A DNA stretch of 11,924 nucleotides from positions 1-11,924 of the forward strand of contig JAJZQK010000039.1 of the NCBI GenBank assembly GCA_021847625.1. The letters run 5' to 3'. The notes below the pieces were generated by a model. That model worked only from the letters and a program-made list of their open reading frames with translations. It was not told the DNA's origin and did not search any database. Positions 4,624-11,013 of this stretch are shown here, one piece after another (position 1 is the first letter of the stretch; each line of letters starts with the position of its first letter). The position numbers were made by a program, and so were the translations under genes. The stretch comes from Chloroflexota bacterium (lineage in GTDB: Bacteria > Chloroflexota > FW602-bin22 > JAMCYS01).

Positions 4624-6567
4624 ATGACGAGCCGTAAGAGCATCGACCCCGCGGCGCTGGCCATGCTGGAGATCACCGAAGGCGACAGAATCTCCACAGC
4701 CTTCTCGCGGGCCGATGAGATGAAGCCCTGCCCTATCGGTAAGGGCGGGGCCTGCTGCCGGAATTGTTTTATGGGCCCCTGCCGCTTTACCGGCAAGAAC
4801 GCCGAGCAGATGCGCGGCGTCTGCGGCGCGACGCTGGGCACCATCGCCGCCCGCAACCTGGCGCGGGCTATCGCCGCCGGCGCCGCTGCGCACTCCGACC
4901 ACGGCCGCGACCTGGCTTTGACGTTGCGCGCCGTCGGCAAGGGCGAGGCCAAGGGCTATGAGATTCGCGACGAGCGCAAGCTCTACGCCGTCGCCGGCCT
5001 GCTGGGCGTTCCCACTGCCGGCAAGTCGGTGCAAGAGGTTGCCACGGCCGTGGGCGAGAAGGCTCTCGCCTCCTTCGGCCAGCAAGAGGGCGAGTTGGCC
5101 TACCTCAAGCGCGCGCCCAAGAAGCGGCAGGAGCTCTGGCGCAAGCTCAACATCGCGCCGCGGGGCATCGACCGCGAAGTCGTGGAGACGCTGCACCGCA
5201 CCCACATCGGCGTGGACCAGGATGCCACCAACCTGCTCAAGCACGCTATGCGCACGGCGCTCTCCGACGGTTGGGGCGGCTCGATGCTCGCCACCGACAT
5301 CACCGATATCCTCTTCGGCACACCGACGCCCGTGCAGTCGCGCGTCAACCTGGGCGTCCTGCAGGAGGACCAAGTCAACCTGCTCGTCCACGGCCACGAG
5401 CCCGTGCTGTCCGAGATGATCGTCGCCGCCGCCAGCGAGCCGGCGATGATCGAGTATGCCAAGTCCAAGGGGGCCGCCGGCATCAACCTGGCCGGCATCT
5501 GCTGCACCGCCAACGAGATTCTGATGCGCCAGGGCGTGCCCCCTGCCGGTAACTTCCTCCAGCAGGAGCTGGCCATAGCCACCGGCGTCGTCGACGGGAT
5601 GATCGTGGACGTGCAGTGCATCATGGAGGGCCTGGTCAACGCGAGCGACCAGTACCATACCAAGCTGATCACTACCTCGCCCAAGGCTCGGATCCAGGGC
5701 GCCATGCACATCGAGTTCGACGAGCATCACGCTCTTGAGATCGCCCGTAATATCGTTAAGACGACCATCGACAACTACCCGAATCGCAAGGGCAAGGAAG
5801 GTCGCGTTCCGGACGTCACCAATGAGCTGATCGCCGGCTTCTCGCACGAGTACTTGAATTACATGCAGGGCGGCGTCTACCGGCAGTCTTTCCGCCCCTT
5901 CAACGAGGCGGTCATCGCTGGGCGCATTCGTGGCGCCGCCGGCGTGGTTGGCTGCAACAACCCCCGCTGTACGCACGACTCGGCCCACTTCCAGATCGTG
6001 CGCGAGCTGATCAAGAACGACGTTCTCGTGGTGCAGACTGGTTGTTCGGCCATCACTTCCGGCAAGTTCGGGCTGCTGACGCCCGAGGCCATGAATCTCG
6101 CCGGCCCCGGCTTGCGCGAGGTCTGCGAGGCCATCGGCATCCCGCCGGTGCTCCACATGGGCTCCTGTGTGGACAACAGCCGCATCCTCACCGTGCTTAC
6201 CCAGGCGGCGACGGAGGGCGGTTTGGGCGAGGACATCTCCGACCTACCGGCCATCGGCATCGCCCCCGAGTGGATGTCGGAGAAGGCCCTCTCCATCGGT
6301 ACCTACTTCGTCGCTTCTGGCGTCAAGGTGATCTTCGGTGTTGACTCGCCGGTCGCTGGCAGCATGGAGGCAACTAGAGTCATCAGCGAGGGCTGGGAAG
6401 AGCTGGTGGGCGGTAGCCTGGAGTTCGAGCCCGACCCGATGAAGATCGTGGAGAAGGCCATCGCCCACATCGACGCCAAGCGTGCCGCGCTCAAGCTCGA
6501 GCCCTACAAGCCCGAGCGGTTTGGCCAGTCCGGCGACGCCCGCGTCCTGGCCGCGCAGAACGCCTAG
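4624..6567 (+). CDS. cooS: Anaerobic Ni-Fe-S carbon monoxide dehydrogenase, catalytic subunit CooS
   Basis: 647-aa monofunctional CODH, which interconverts CO plus water and CO2 plus two protons and two electrons, normally with ferredoxin as carrier. The ligand set is complete. D-cluster cysteines are C36 and C44; B-cluster C45, C48, C53 and C67; C-cluster H258 (in HGHEP), C293/C294 (GICCTANE), C332 (VQCIM), C444 (GCNNPR), C474 (TGCSA) and C515 (GSCVDN). K554 (SEKA) and H90/H93 match the acid-base lysine and two proton-path histidines of Carboxydothermus CODH-II as I remember them. Two further histidines of that path appear as D96 and L99. The enzyme should be active and homodimeric in the cytosol. 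ATG start with AGGTGAGGA about ten bases upstream. No cooF, cooC, hydrogenase or acs gene is in the window; the only redox neighbour is the NfnAB-like pair on the other strand. Confidence 0.95.
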   Translation: MTSRKSIDPAALAMLEITEGDRISTAFSRADEMKPCPIGKGGACCRNCFMGPCRFTGKNAEQMRGVCGATLGTIAARNLARAIAAGAAAHSDHGRDLALTLRAVGKGEAKGYEIRDERKLYAVAGLLGVPTAGKSVQEVATAVGEKALASFGQQEGELAYLKRAPKKRQELWRKLNIAPRGIDREVVETLHRTHIGVDQDATNLLKHAMRTALSDGWGGSMLATDITDILFGTPTPVQSRVNLGVLQEDQVNLLVHGHEPVLSEMIVAAASEPAMIEYAKSKGAAGINLAGICCTANEILMRQGVPPAGNFLQQELAIATGVVDGMIVDVQCIMEGLVNASDQYHTKLITTSPKARIQGAMHIEFDEHHALEIARNIVKTTIDNYPNRKGKEGRVPDVTNELIAGFSHEYLNYMQGGVYRQSFRPFNEAVIAGRIRGAAGVVGCNNPRCTHDSAHFQIVRELIKNDVLVVQTGCSAITSGKFGLLTPEAMNLAGPGLREVCEAIGIPPVLHMGSCVDNSRILTVLTQAATEGGLGEDISDLPAIGIAPEWMSEKALSIGTYFVASGVKVIFGVDSPVAGSMEATRVISEGWEELVGGSLEFEPDPMKIVEKAIAHIDAKRAALKLEPYKPERFGQSGDARVLAAQNA

Positions 6568-6594
6568 GCAGCCAACCGTTCCTGAGCAATCACC

Positions 6595-6627
6595 AAGCCC
6601 CCGGGGCGCCCGCCCCGGGGGCTTTCC
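6595..6627 (+). terminator. Rho-independent terminator of cooS
   Basis: Perfect 13-bp stem AAGCCCCCGGGGC (6595-6607) with its complement (6612-6624), a 4-nt loop, then TTTCC. It starts 28 bp after the cooS stop codon. Confidence 0.85.
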
Positions 6628-6633
6628 GTAACT

Positions 6634-6660
6634 GTCATTCCGACCGCGGCGAGGAATCTG
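6634..6660. repeat. Left palindromic repeat flanking the GIY-YIG relic
   Basis: 27-bp REP-like element with ends GTCATTCCGA (6634-6643) and GGAATCTG (6653-6660) and a CCGCGG centre, so imperfectly self-complementary (ATTCC...GGAAT). Its reverse complement shares CAGATTCC and TCGGAATGAC with the right-hand element at 7001-7038, with a shorter centre. It ends 7 bp from the stop of the GIY-YIG pseudogene. Confidence 0.6.
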
Positions 6661-6667
6661 GCAGGCC

Positions 6668-6946
6668 CTAGCTCAGATCTAGCCAGTCAGGGTTCTGCGA
6701 TGCGATGAGGGCCACCTTCTTCTCCCGCCGCCAGCCTTTGATTTGCTTCTCGCGTTCGATGGCGGCCCTCACGTCGTTCGTGACCTCGAGGTAGACGAGC
6801 TTTTAGATGCCATACCTGCTAATGAACCCCACGAGCGCCTTGTGCTTGTGCTGCCACATCCGCCTCAAGAGGTCACAAGTGACGCCCGTGTACAGGGTGC
6901 GGGCCTCGTTGCTAGCGACGTAGACGTAGTATTCCTTGCCGCTCAC
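6668..6946 (-). pseudogene. GIY-YIG nuclease family gene with an in-frame stop
   Basis: Reading the minus strand from the GTG at 6946 gives 47 codons, a TAA (6803-6805), then 44 more codons in the same frame to TAG at 6668. Read through, it would be a 92-codon protein, the usual size of the small UvrC-N-like GIY-YIG family. Motifs are in order: YYVYV (6-10), LYTGVT (18-23), R28/R29 and H33 in LLRRMWQHKHK, GFISRYGI, then after the stop LVYLE with the expected glutamate, REKQIKGWRREKK and QNPDWLDLS. The stop falls where relatives have a polar residue, so one substitution (for example AAA to TAA) explains it. The catalytic glutamate lies after the stop, so the 47-aa product should be inactive. 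No strong ribosome site precedes the GTG. Sequencing error or readthrough remains possible. Confidence 0.85.
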
Positions 6947-7000
6947 GGGAACCCAACGGTTGCGCGCATCTAACCTCGCCTGCAGCTGACTTGCCCACGG

Positions 7001-7038
7001 CAGATTCCGAGTCCCGCGTCGACGGGACTCGGAATGAC
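7001..7038. repeat. Right palindromic repeat flanking the GIY-YIG relic
   Basis: 38-bp element from CAGATTCC (7001-7008) to TCGGAATGAC (7029-7038). It contains a perfect 13-bp stem, ATTCCGAGTCCCG (7004-7016) with 7023-7035, and a CGTCGA loop. It lies in inverted orientation relative to the copy at 6634-6660. Because it sits 37 bp after the creatininase-family stop, it may also act as a 3' hairpin for that transcript. Confidence 0.65.
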
Positions 7039-7074
7039 GGGTTTGCCCGACTCGGGTAGCGTTGTCTCTCTGCG

Positions 7075-7851
7075 TTATCGTTCCGGTATGCCCGCGAATT
7101 CCTTGAGGAATTGCCCTAGCTTGGCCGCCGCGGCGGCCAGGAATTTCTCTCCCGTCTCGGCCGTGGCGTAGGAAGGCATCCCGCGCACGCCGCTGGGCGA
7201 GTCCTGAGGGAAGACCAGCGGGTAGGCCACGGGTCCCGTGGCGCGAAAATCGCGGCTAAAGAAGCTGGTCCAGCCGAAGCCCGGCGCATCCTCGGCCAGC
7301 GACATATCAACCAGTTGCGGCCGCAGGGCCAGCATAAGCGAGGTTTCCAACTCGCAGGCGTGACCCATGCCGCCGATCGGGCTGCGGCCGATCTCCTTCA
7401 TCTCGGCCGCCAGCGTCCGGAAGTAGGTTGCAGCGGCCACGTAGATCTTCTCCTCCACCAGCTTTTGGGCCACCCCGCCCACCAGCGCCTCGTTGCCGCC
7501 GTGCCCGTTCAGAATCAGTATCTTGCGGAAGCCGTGATGGTGCACGCTGCGGCAGACGTCGCACAGCACGGCTACCAGGGTGTCGAAGCGCAGCGTGATC
7601 ACGCCCGGGAAATCCAGATGGTGCGGCGAAAGGCCAAACGGGATCACCGGCGTGACCAACGTCCAGGGCTCGGCAGTGGCCCTGGCCGTACGCACGGCAA
7701 CCTCGTAGACGGAGCTGGTATCCGTGTCTAGCGGCAGGTGGCGACCGTGCTGCTCGATGGAGCCCACGGGCACGATCACCACGGCTTTGGCCCGCGCCGC
7801 CTCCGCGACCTCGTCGCGGCGCATCTCGCCCCAGAGAACCTTGCGTTCCAT
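7075..7851 (-). CDS. Creatininase-family amidohydrolase
   Basis: 258-aa protein of the creatininase superfamily, metal-dependent hydrolases of cyclic or linear amides (creatininase, the ArfB formamide hydrolase, the mycofactocin peptidase MftE). Metal-site motifs are VPVGSIEQHGRHLPLDTDT (27-45; E33, H35, D44), NGHGGNE (115-121; H117) and GHACELETS (163-171; H164, E167, E169). NGHGGN is the general family form rather than the NGHYEN of Pseudomonas creatininase as I recall it, so true creatininase activity is not implied. ATG start; the gene follows the PLP-enzyme stop by 10 bp, with TAGGGG serving as a modest ribosome site, so the two are almost surely co-transcribed. The substrate is unknown; a D-amino-acid-related amide is a guess from the partner gene. 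It is cytosolic, with no signal peptide. Confidence 0.88.
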   Translation of the reverse strand: MERKVLWGEMRRDEVAEAARAKAVVIVPVGSIEQHGRHLPLDTDTSSVYEVAVRTARATAEPWTLVTPVIPFGLSPHHLDFPGVITLRFDTLVAVLCDVCRSVHHHGFRKILILNGHGGNEALVGGVAQKLVEEKIYVAAATYFRTLAAEMKEIGRSPIGGMGHACELETSLMLALRPQLVDMSLAEDAPGFGWTSFFSRDFRATGPVAYPLVFPQDSPSGVRGMPSYATAETGEKFLAAAAAKLGQFLKEFAGIPER

Positions 7852-7861
7852 TGCGCTGCCC

Positions 7862-8965
7862 CTACTGCGACTTGCCGCGGGCCGCTACCGGCCAAACGGC
7901 CTCCAGCCGGCCGTCACGCAGGGCGAAGTAGCGGTCGTGCAGGTTGATCGTCGTGCAGCCGTGGCTGACGATCAGTTCGACCTTGTCACCCACTTTCAGC
8001 TCGCGGTTGGGGGAGTCGAAGACGATCGTACCGTGTTCCTCCGACAATTTCTTCAGCGTGGCGCCCGGCAGGTCCTTGACCTGCGGCAGGCCGAACTCGT
8101 AGGACAGAACCTTGGCGCCGGCATCGGTGATGGCCACGTCGGGCCGGGGCCGGCTGATGACGGTTGCCAGCACCGTCAGGGCGTACTCGAAGTCGATGCC
8201 GACCGAGCGGTACTTGGTATCCATGAACACGTAGGAGCCGGCCTGTACCTCGTCCACCCCCGGCACGGTGCCGCTGACGTCGTAGGTGCCGGTGCCGACG
8301 CCACTGACGATCTTGACCTCGAGGCCCGAGCTCTCGATCAAGCGGCGGCTGTCCACCATGGTCTGCATGGCGGCCAGCGCCTTCTGCCGGCGTTCCTCCG
8401 GGTTCGGCAGCATCACCAGATGCCCCTCGTAGCCCTGCAGTCCCAAGAAGCGCAGGCCCTTGCTCTCGGCCACGACGCGCGCCAGCGCCAGCGCGGGGTC
8501 ACCCGGTTCCACGCCGCAGCGGTTCATGCCGATGTTGACCTCCACCAGGACCCCGATGCTCGAACCGGCGGCACGTGCGGCGGCGGCGAGGTCGGCCACG
8601 TTGGCGGCGTCGTCCACGGCAACCATTATTTCGGCCTGGCGAGCCAGGGCTGCCAGACGAGCGATCTTCTGCCGGCCCACGATCTGGTTGGCGATCAGCA
8701 CGTTGTGGATGCCCCCCTCGACCATCACCTCGGCCTCGCCCAGCTTGGCGCAGGTGATGCCCACGGCGTTGCCCGCGGCCAGCTGCTTCTGGGCGATGAC
8801 CGGCGACTTGTGGGTCTTGGCGTGGGGACGCAGTTTGGCAGGCTTGTCGGCGAAGAAGGCCGCCATGCGTGCGATGTTGCGCTCCATCGCCGGCAGGTCG
8901 ATCAGCAAAGCCGGTGTCTCTATGTCCTCTTGGGCGCAGCCGATAGCCCACTCGTAGCCCGACAT
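7862..8965 (-). CDS. DSD1 / D-threonine aldolase-family PLP enzyme
   Basis: 367-aa fold-type III PLP enzyme with an alanine-racemase-like N-terminal barrel, resembling D-threonine aldolase, D-serine dehydratase and D-threo-3-hydroxyaspartate dehydratase. IETPALLIDLPAMERNI (15-31) opens the barrel. RPHAKTHK (46-53) supplies the PLP lysine K50. MNRCGV and the VSGVGTGTYD loop look like PLP-phosphate and active-site segments. SHGCTTINLHD (334-344) near the C-terminus carries H335 and C337, matching the divalent-metal site of eukaryotic-type D-serine dehydratase. It should act on D- or beta-hydroxy-D-amino acids; which reaction is not decidable here. The ATG at 8965 is preferred because GAGGTGACGGAG precedes it; an in-frame TTG 13 codons upstream overlaps a promoter-like -10. 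First gene of a two-gene operon with the creatininase-family gene. Confidence 0.88.
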   Translation of the reverse strand: MSGYEWAIGCAQEDIETPALLIDLPAMERNIARMAAFFADKPAKLRPHAKTHKSPVIAQKQLAAGNAVGITCAKLGEAEVMVEGGIHNVLIANQIVGRQKIARLAALARQAEIMVAVDDAANVADLAAAARAAGSSIGVLVEVNIGMNRCGVEPGDPALALARVVAESKGLRFLGLQGYEGHLVMLPNPEERRQKALAAMQTMVDSRRLIESSGLEVKIVSGVGTGTYDVSGTVPGVDEVQAGSYVFMDTKYRSVGIDFEYALTVLATVISRPRPDVAITDAGAKVLSYEFGLPQVKDLPGATLKKLSEEHGTIVFDSPNRELKVGDKVELIVSHGCTTINLHDRYFALRDGRLEAVWPVAARGKSQ

Positions 8966-8993
8966 CTCCGTCACCTCAGTACGTATTTGCGTC

Positions 8994-9023
8994 AGTATAG
9001 CCAACGACAGAGCGGCAGTCCAG
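8994..9023 (-). promoter_or_regulatory. Possible promoter for the PLP enzyme-creatininase operon
   Basis: Minus-strand TATACT (8994-8999), a good -10, lies about 30 bp before the chosen ATG at 8965. A weak -35 CTGGAC (9018-9023) sits 18 bp upstream of it. The position supports the ATG at 8965 over the TTG at 9004, which would lie upstream of the transcription start. Confidence 0.45.
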
Positions 9024-9054
9024 CCGCGGTCGCCGCCGAGGGGTTGGCATGGTT

Positions 9055-9071
9055 AAGGACAGGAGGTCCTT
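9055..9071. promoter_or_regulatory. Operator-like dyad between the divergent promoters
   Basis: Perfect inverted repeat AAGGAC (9055-9060) and GTCCTT (9066-9071) with a 5-bp centre. It lies 19 bp upstream of the -35 of the GH99 promoter, in the 199-bp divergent region. A second small dyad, GCCC/GGGC (9077-9080 with 9085-9088), follows. It could be a regulator site; nothing identifies the regulator. Confidence 0.25.
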
Positions 9072-9090
9072 CTCTGGCCCAAACGGGCTA

Positions 9091-9120
9091 TTGACCGAGC
9101 GACGGGAGAGACGGTATATG
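9091..9120 (+). promoter_or_regulatory. Promoter of the GH99-like gene
   Basis: -35 TTGACC (9091-9096), an 18-bp spacer and -10 TATATG (9115-9120). Predicted transcription starts about 38 bases before the GTG at 9165, leaving room for the AGGAGG ribosome site at 9152-9157. Confidence 0.6.
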
Positions 9121-9164
9121 CAGCAGGGATAGGCGGCATCTCACCCTAGCCAGGAGGACCATCC

Positions 9165-10820
9165 GTGCGGACTACTCGCCTGCTACTTGCCCTCGTCGTG
9201 ATCATCGCCGCCCTCGTCGTGCCCGCCGGGCCGGTGGCGGCGGCGCCCGAACCGGCCAGACCCACGCTGGCCTTCTACTACGCCTGGTACGACCAGAACT
9301 CCTGGACTTCGGGGATCGTGGCCGATCAACCGGCCCAGCGCTACAACTCCTACGAACGCCCCACGATCGAGCGCCATGTCGCTCAGGCGAAGCAAGCGGG
9401 GCTGGATGGCCTCATTCTGGCCTGGCTGGGGCCCAACAATCCCACCGACGCCAACCTGAACACGTTGCTCTCGGTCGTTTCGGGCTCCGATTTCTTGGTC
9501 AGCCTCTACTTCGAGACGACCTCGCCCTTCCTGACCAGCCGTGACGCCGTGCGTGACGCCCTGCGACGAGCGATGGACTTTACCAACCATCCTAACTGGG
9601 TGCGCAAGGGCGGCAAGCCGGTCATCTTCTTCTGGCGGCCGGCGGCCGTGGCCCGGGCGGGCGGCGAGTCGGCCGTCGATACCTGGCGGTCCCTGCGCCA
9701 GGAGGTTGATCCCAACCATTCGACCATCTGGATCGGTGAGGGGGACGACTTCTCCTACCTGGCGGCCTTCGACGGCATCCATCCCTACAGCGTTGCCTGG
9801 TCGGATGACCCTGCCGGCACGCTCTCGCTGTACGGGCAGCGCACGCGCGCCAAGGCCGCCCAGCTCGGCGAGCCGAAGCTCTGGGTGCCGGTGATCCAGC
9901 CAGGCTACGACGACCTGCGCACTGGTCGGGGCGACGCCTTCGCCCGCTCGCGGGAGGACGGTGCTTTCTTCGCCCGCACCTTCGAGGGAGCTCTGGCCTC
10001 GCAACCGGACTGGGCCATCATCGTCAACTCGTTCAACGAGTGGTGCGAGGGGACGATGATCGAGCCCAGCGTTACCTACGGCAACAAGTACCTCGACCTG
10101 GCGCGTGGCTTTGCCGGTCGCTACAAGAGCTACGCGGCGGCGCCTCCCCCGGCGCCCGCCGCCGCTCCCGCCCCCGCGCCGGCTCAGCCCGAGTTCGCCG
10201 TTGCCGGCGGCCATTTCTTCCGCGAGACGGGCCCCGGCGATGGGCGCGGCTACAGCGTGACCGACAACGAGGGAGTGCCTTTCTGGAGCGAGTTCCAGCG
10301 CCTAGGCGGGCCGCAGGTGGTGGGCTATCCGCTCAGCCGGCGCTTCACCTGGGATGGTTTGGTCACCCAGGTCTTCCAGAAAGCCGTGTTTCAATGGAAG
10401 CCGGCCGAGGGGCGGGTGGACTACATCAACGTCTTCGACCAGCTCTCGCTGATGGGCAAGGACGAGTGGTTGGCCAGTCAGAAGGCCACGCCCCGGCCGC
10501 TGGACGCGGGCAGCTACGATGCCGGCAAGCCCTGGCCCGACGTCGTTGCCGCCAGGCTGGCGCTGCTCGACGCCAACCCGGCCATCCGGCAGGTGTACAA
10601 CTCCGTGCCCAATTCGCTGGCGCTCTTTGGCCTCCCAACCTCGCCGGTGGTGGACAATGGCGACCACTACGCCATCCGCCTGCAGCGGGCGGTGATTCAG
10701 CAATGGAAAGTGGACTGCCCCTGGGCGCACGCGGGCCAGGCCACCATCGCTAACGGGGGCGACGTCGCCGCCCAGGCCGGCGCCTTCAATGCCGACGTCC
10801 TGGCGCCGGAGACGCCTTAG
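9165..10820 (+). CDS. Secreted GH99-like glycoside hydrolase with a C-terminal FFRETG/GYPLS-type domain
   Basis: 551-aa exported protein. A signal peptide (LLLALVVIIAALVVPAG core, cleavage near A26-P28) is followed by a barrel-like domain (about 33-322) typical of GH99/GH71-like glycosidases. It shows LAFYYAWYD (35-43), ERHVAQAKQAGLDGLILAW, DGIHPYS (203-209) and NSFNEWCEGTMIEPS. The last gives E292 and E295, matching the spaced glutamate pair of GH99 endo-mannosidases. An Ala/Pro linker (about 325-341) joins a C-terminal domain with HFFRETG, FWSEFQRLGGPQVVGYPLS and VFQKAVFQW, a module common on secreted Chloroflexota proteins. The rest (about 430-551) continues that region and includes LALFGLPTSP. 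GTG start seven bases after AGGAGG. The likely target is an extracellular polysaccharide such as a mannan, inferred from family only. It has its own promoter, divergent from the PLP-enzyme operon. Confidence 0.85.
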   Translation: MRTTRLLLALVVIIAALVVPAGPVAAAPEPARPTLAFYYAWYDQNSWTSGIVADQPAQRYNSYERPTIERHVAQAKQAGLDGLILAWLGPNNPTDANLNTLLSVVSGSDFLVSLYFETTSPFLTSRDAVRDALRRAMDFTNHPNWVRKGGKPVIFFWRPAAVARAGGESAVDTWRSLRQEVDPNHSTIWIGEGDDFSYLAAFDGIHPYSVAWSDDPAGTLSLYGQRTRAKAAQLGEPKLWVPVIQPGYDDLRTGRGDAFARSREDGAFFARTFEGALASQPDWAIIVNSFNEWCEGTMIEPSVTYGNKYLDLARGFAGRYKSYAAAPPPAPAAAPAPAPAQPEFAVAGGHFFRETGPGDGRGYSVTDNEGVPFWSEFQRLGGPQVVGYPLSRRFTWDGLVTQVFQKAVFQWKPAEGRVDYINVFDQLSLMGKDEWLASQKATPRPLDAGSYDAGKPWPDVVAARLALLDANPAIRQVYNSVPNSLALFGLPTSPVVDNGDHYAIRLQRAVIQQWKVDCPWAHAGQATIANGGDVAAQAGAFNADVLAPETP

Positions 10821-10864
10821 CTCGCTCGGAGGTCTACAGACCCAGGGCCAACAAGAAATGGGCG

Positions 10865-10884
10865 CGGCTGCCACGAGGCAGCCG
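10865..10884 (+). terminator. Possible 3' hairpin after the GH99-like gene
   Basis: Perfect 8-bp stem CGGCTGCC/GGCAGCCG with an ACGA loop, 44 bp after the stop codon at 10820. There is no T run after it, so it is a weak terminator candidate at best. The rest of the 193-bp gap to the next gene holds a 14-bp palindrome (10957-10970) in a G/C-rich tract and no gene that I can see. Confidence 0.3.
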
Positions 10885-11013
10885 GCGGATGGCCGAACGT
10901 AGTCTCCGGATCGGCGAACTGCAAGCGCAGTGGGATCCGCAAAACGGGCGGGGGCGGGCGGCCGGCCGCCTCTGCTCTCTTCAACTGTTCTCGCTGTGTA
11001 GACCCCTGCCGCC

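Noticed and set aside
4591..6156. Long minus-strand open frame opposite cooS
   Set aside because: Antisense shadow of a GC-rich gene; its translation has no family features while the plus strand encodes an intact CooS.
7075..7851. Annotation as true creatininase
   Set aside because: Only the superfamily metal site is supported; the family includes several unrelated amide hydrolases and no creatine-pathway genes are nearby.
10957..10970. 14-bp perfect palindrome GGCGGCCGGCCGCC
   Set aside because: Lies in a G/C-only tract where such palindromes arise easily; no T run and no repeat elsewhere in the window.
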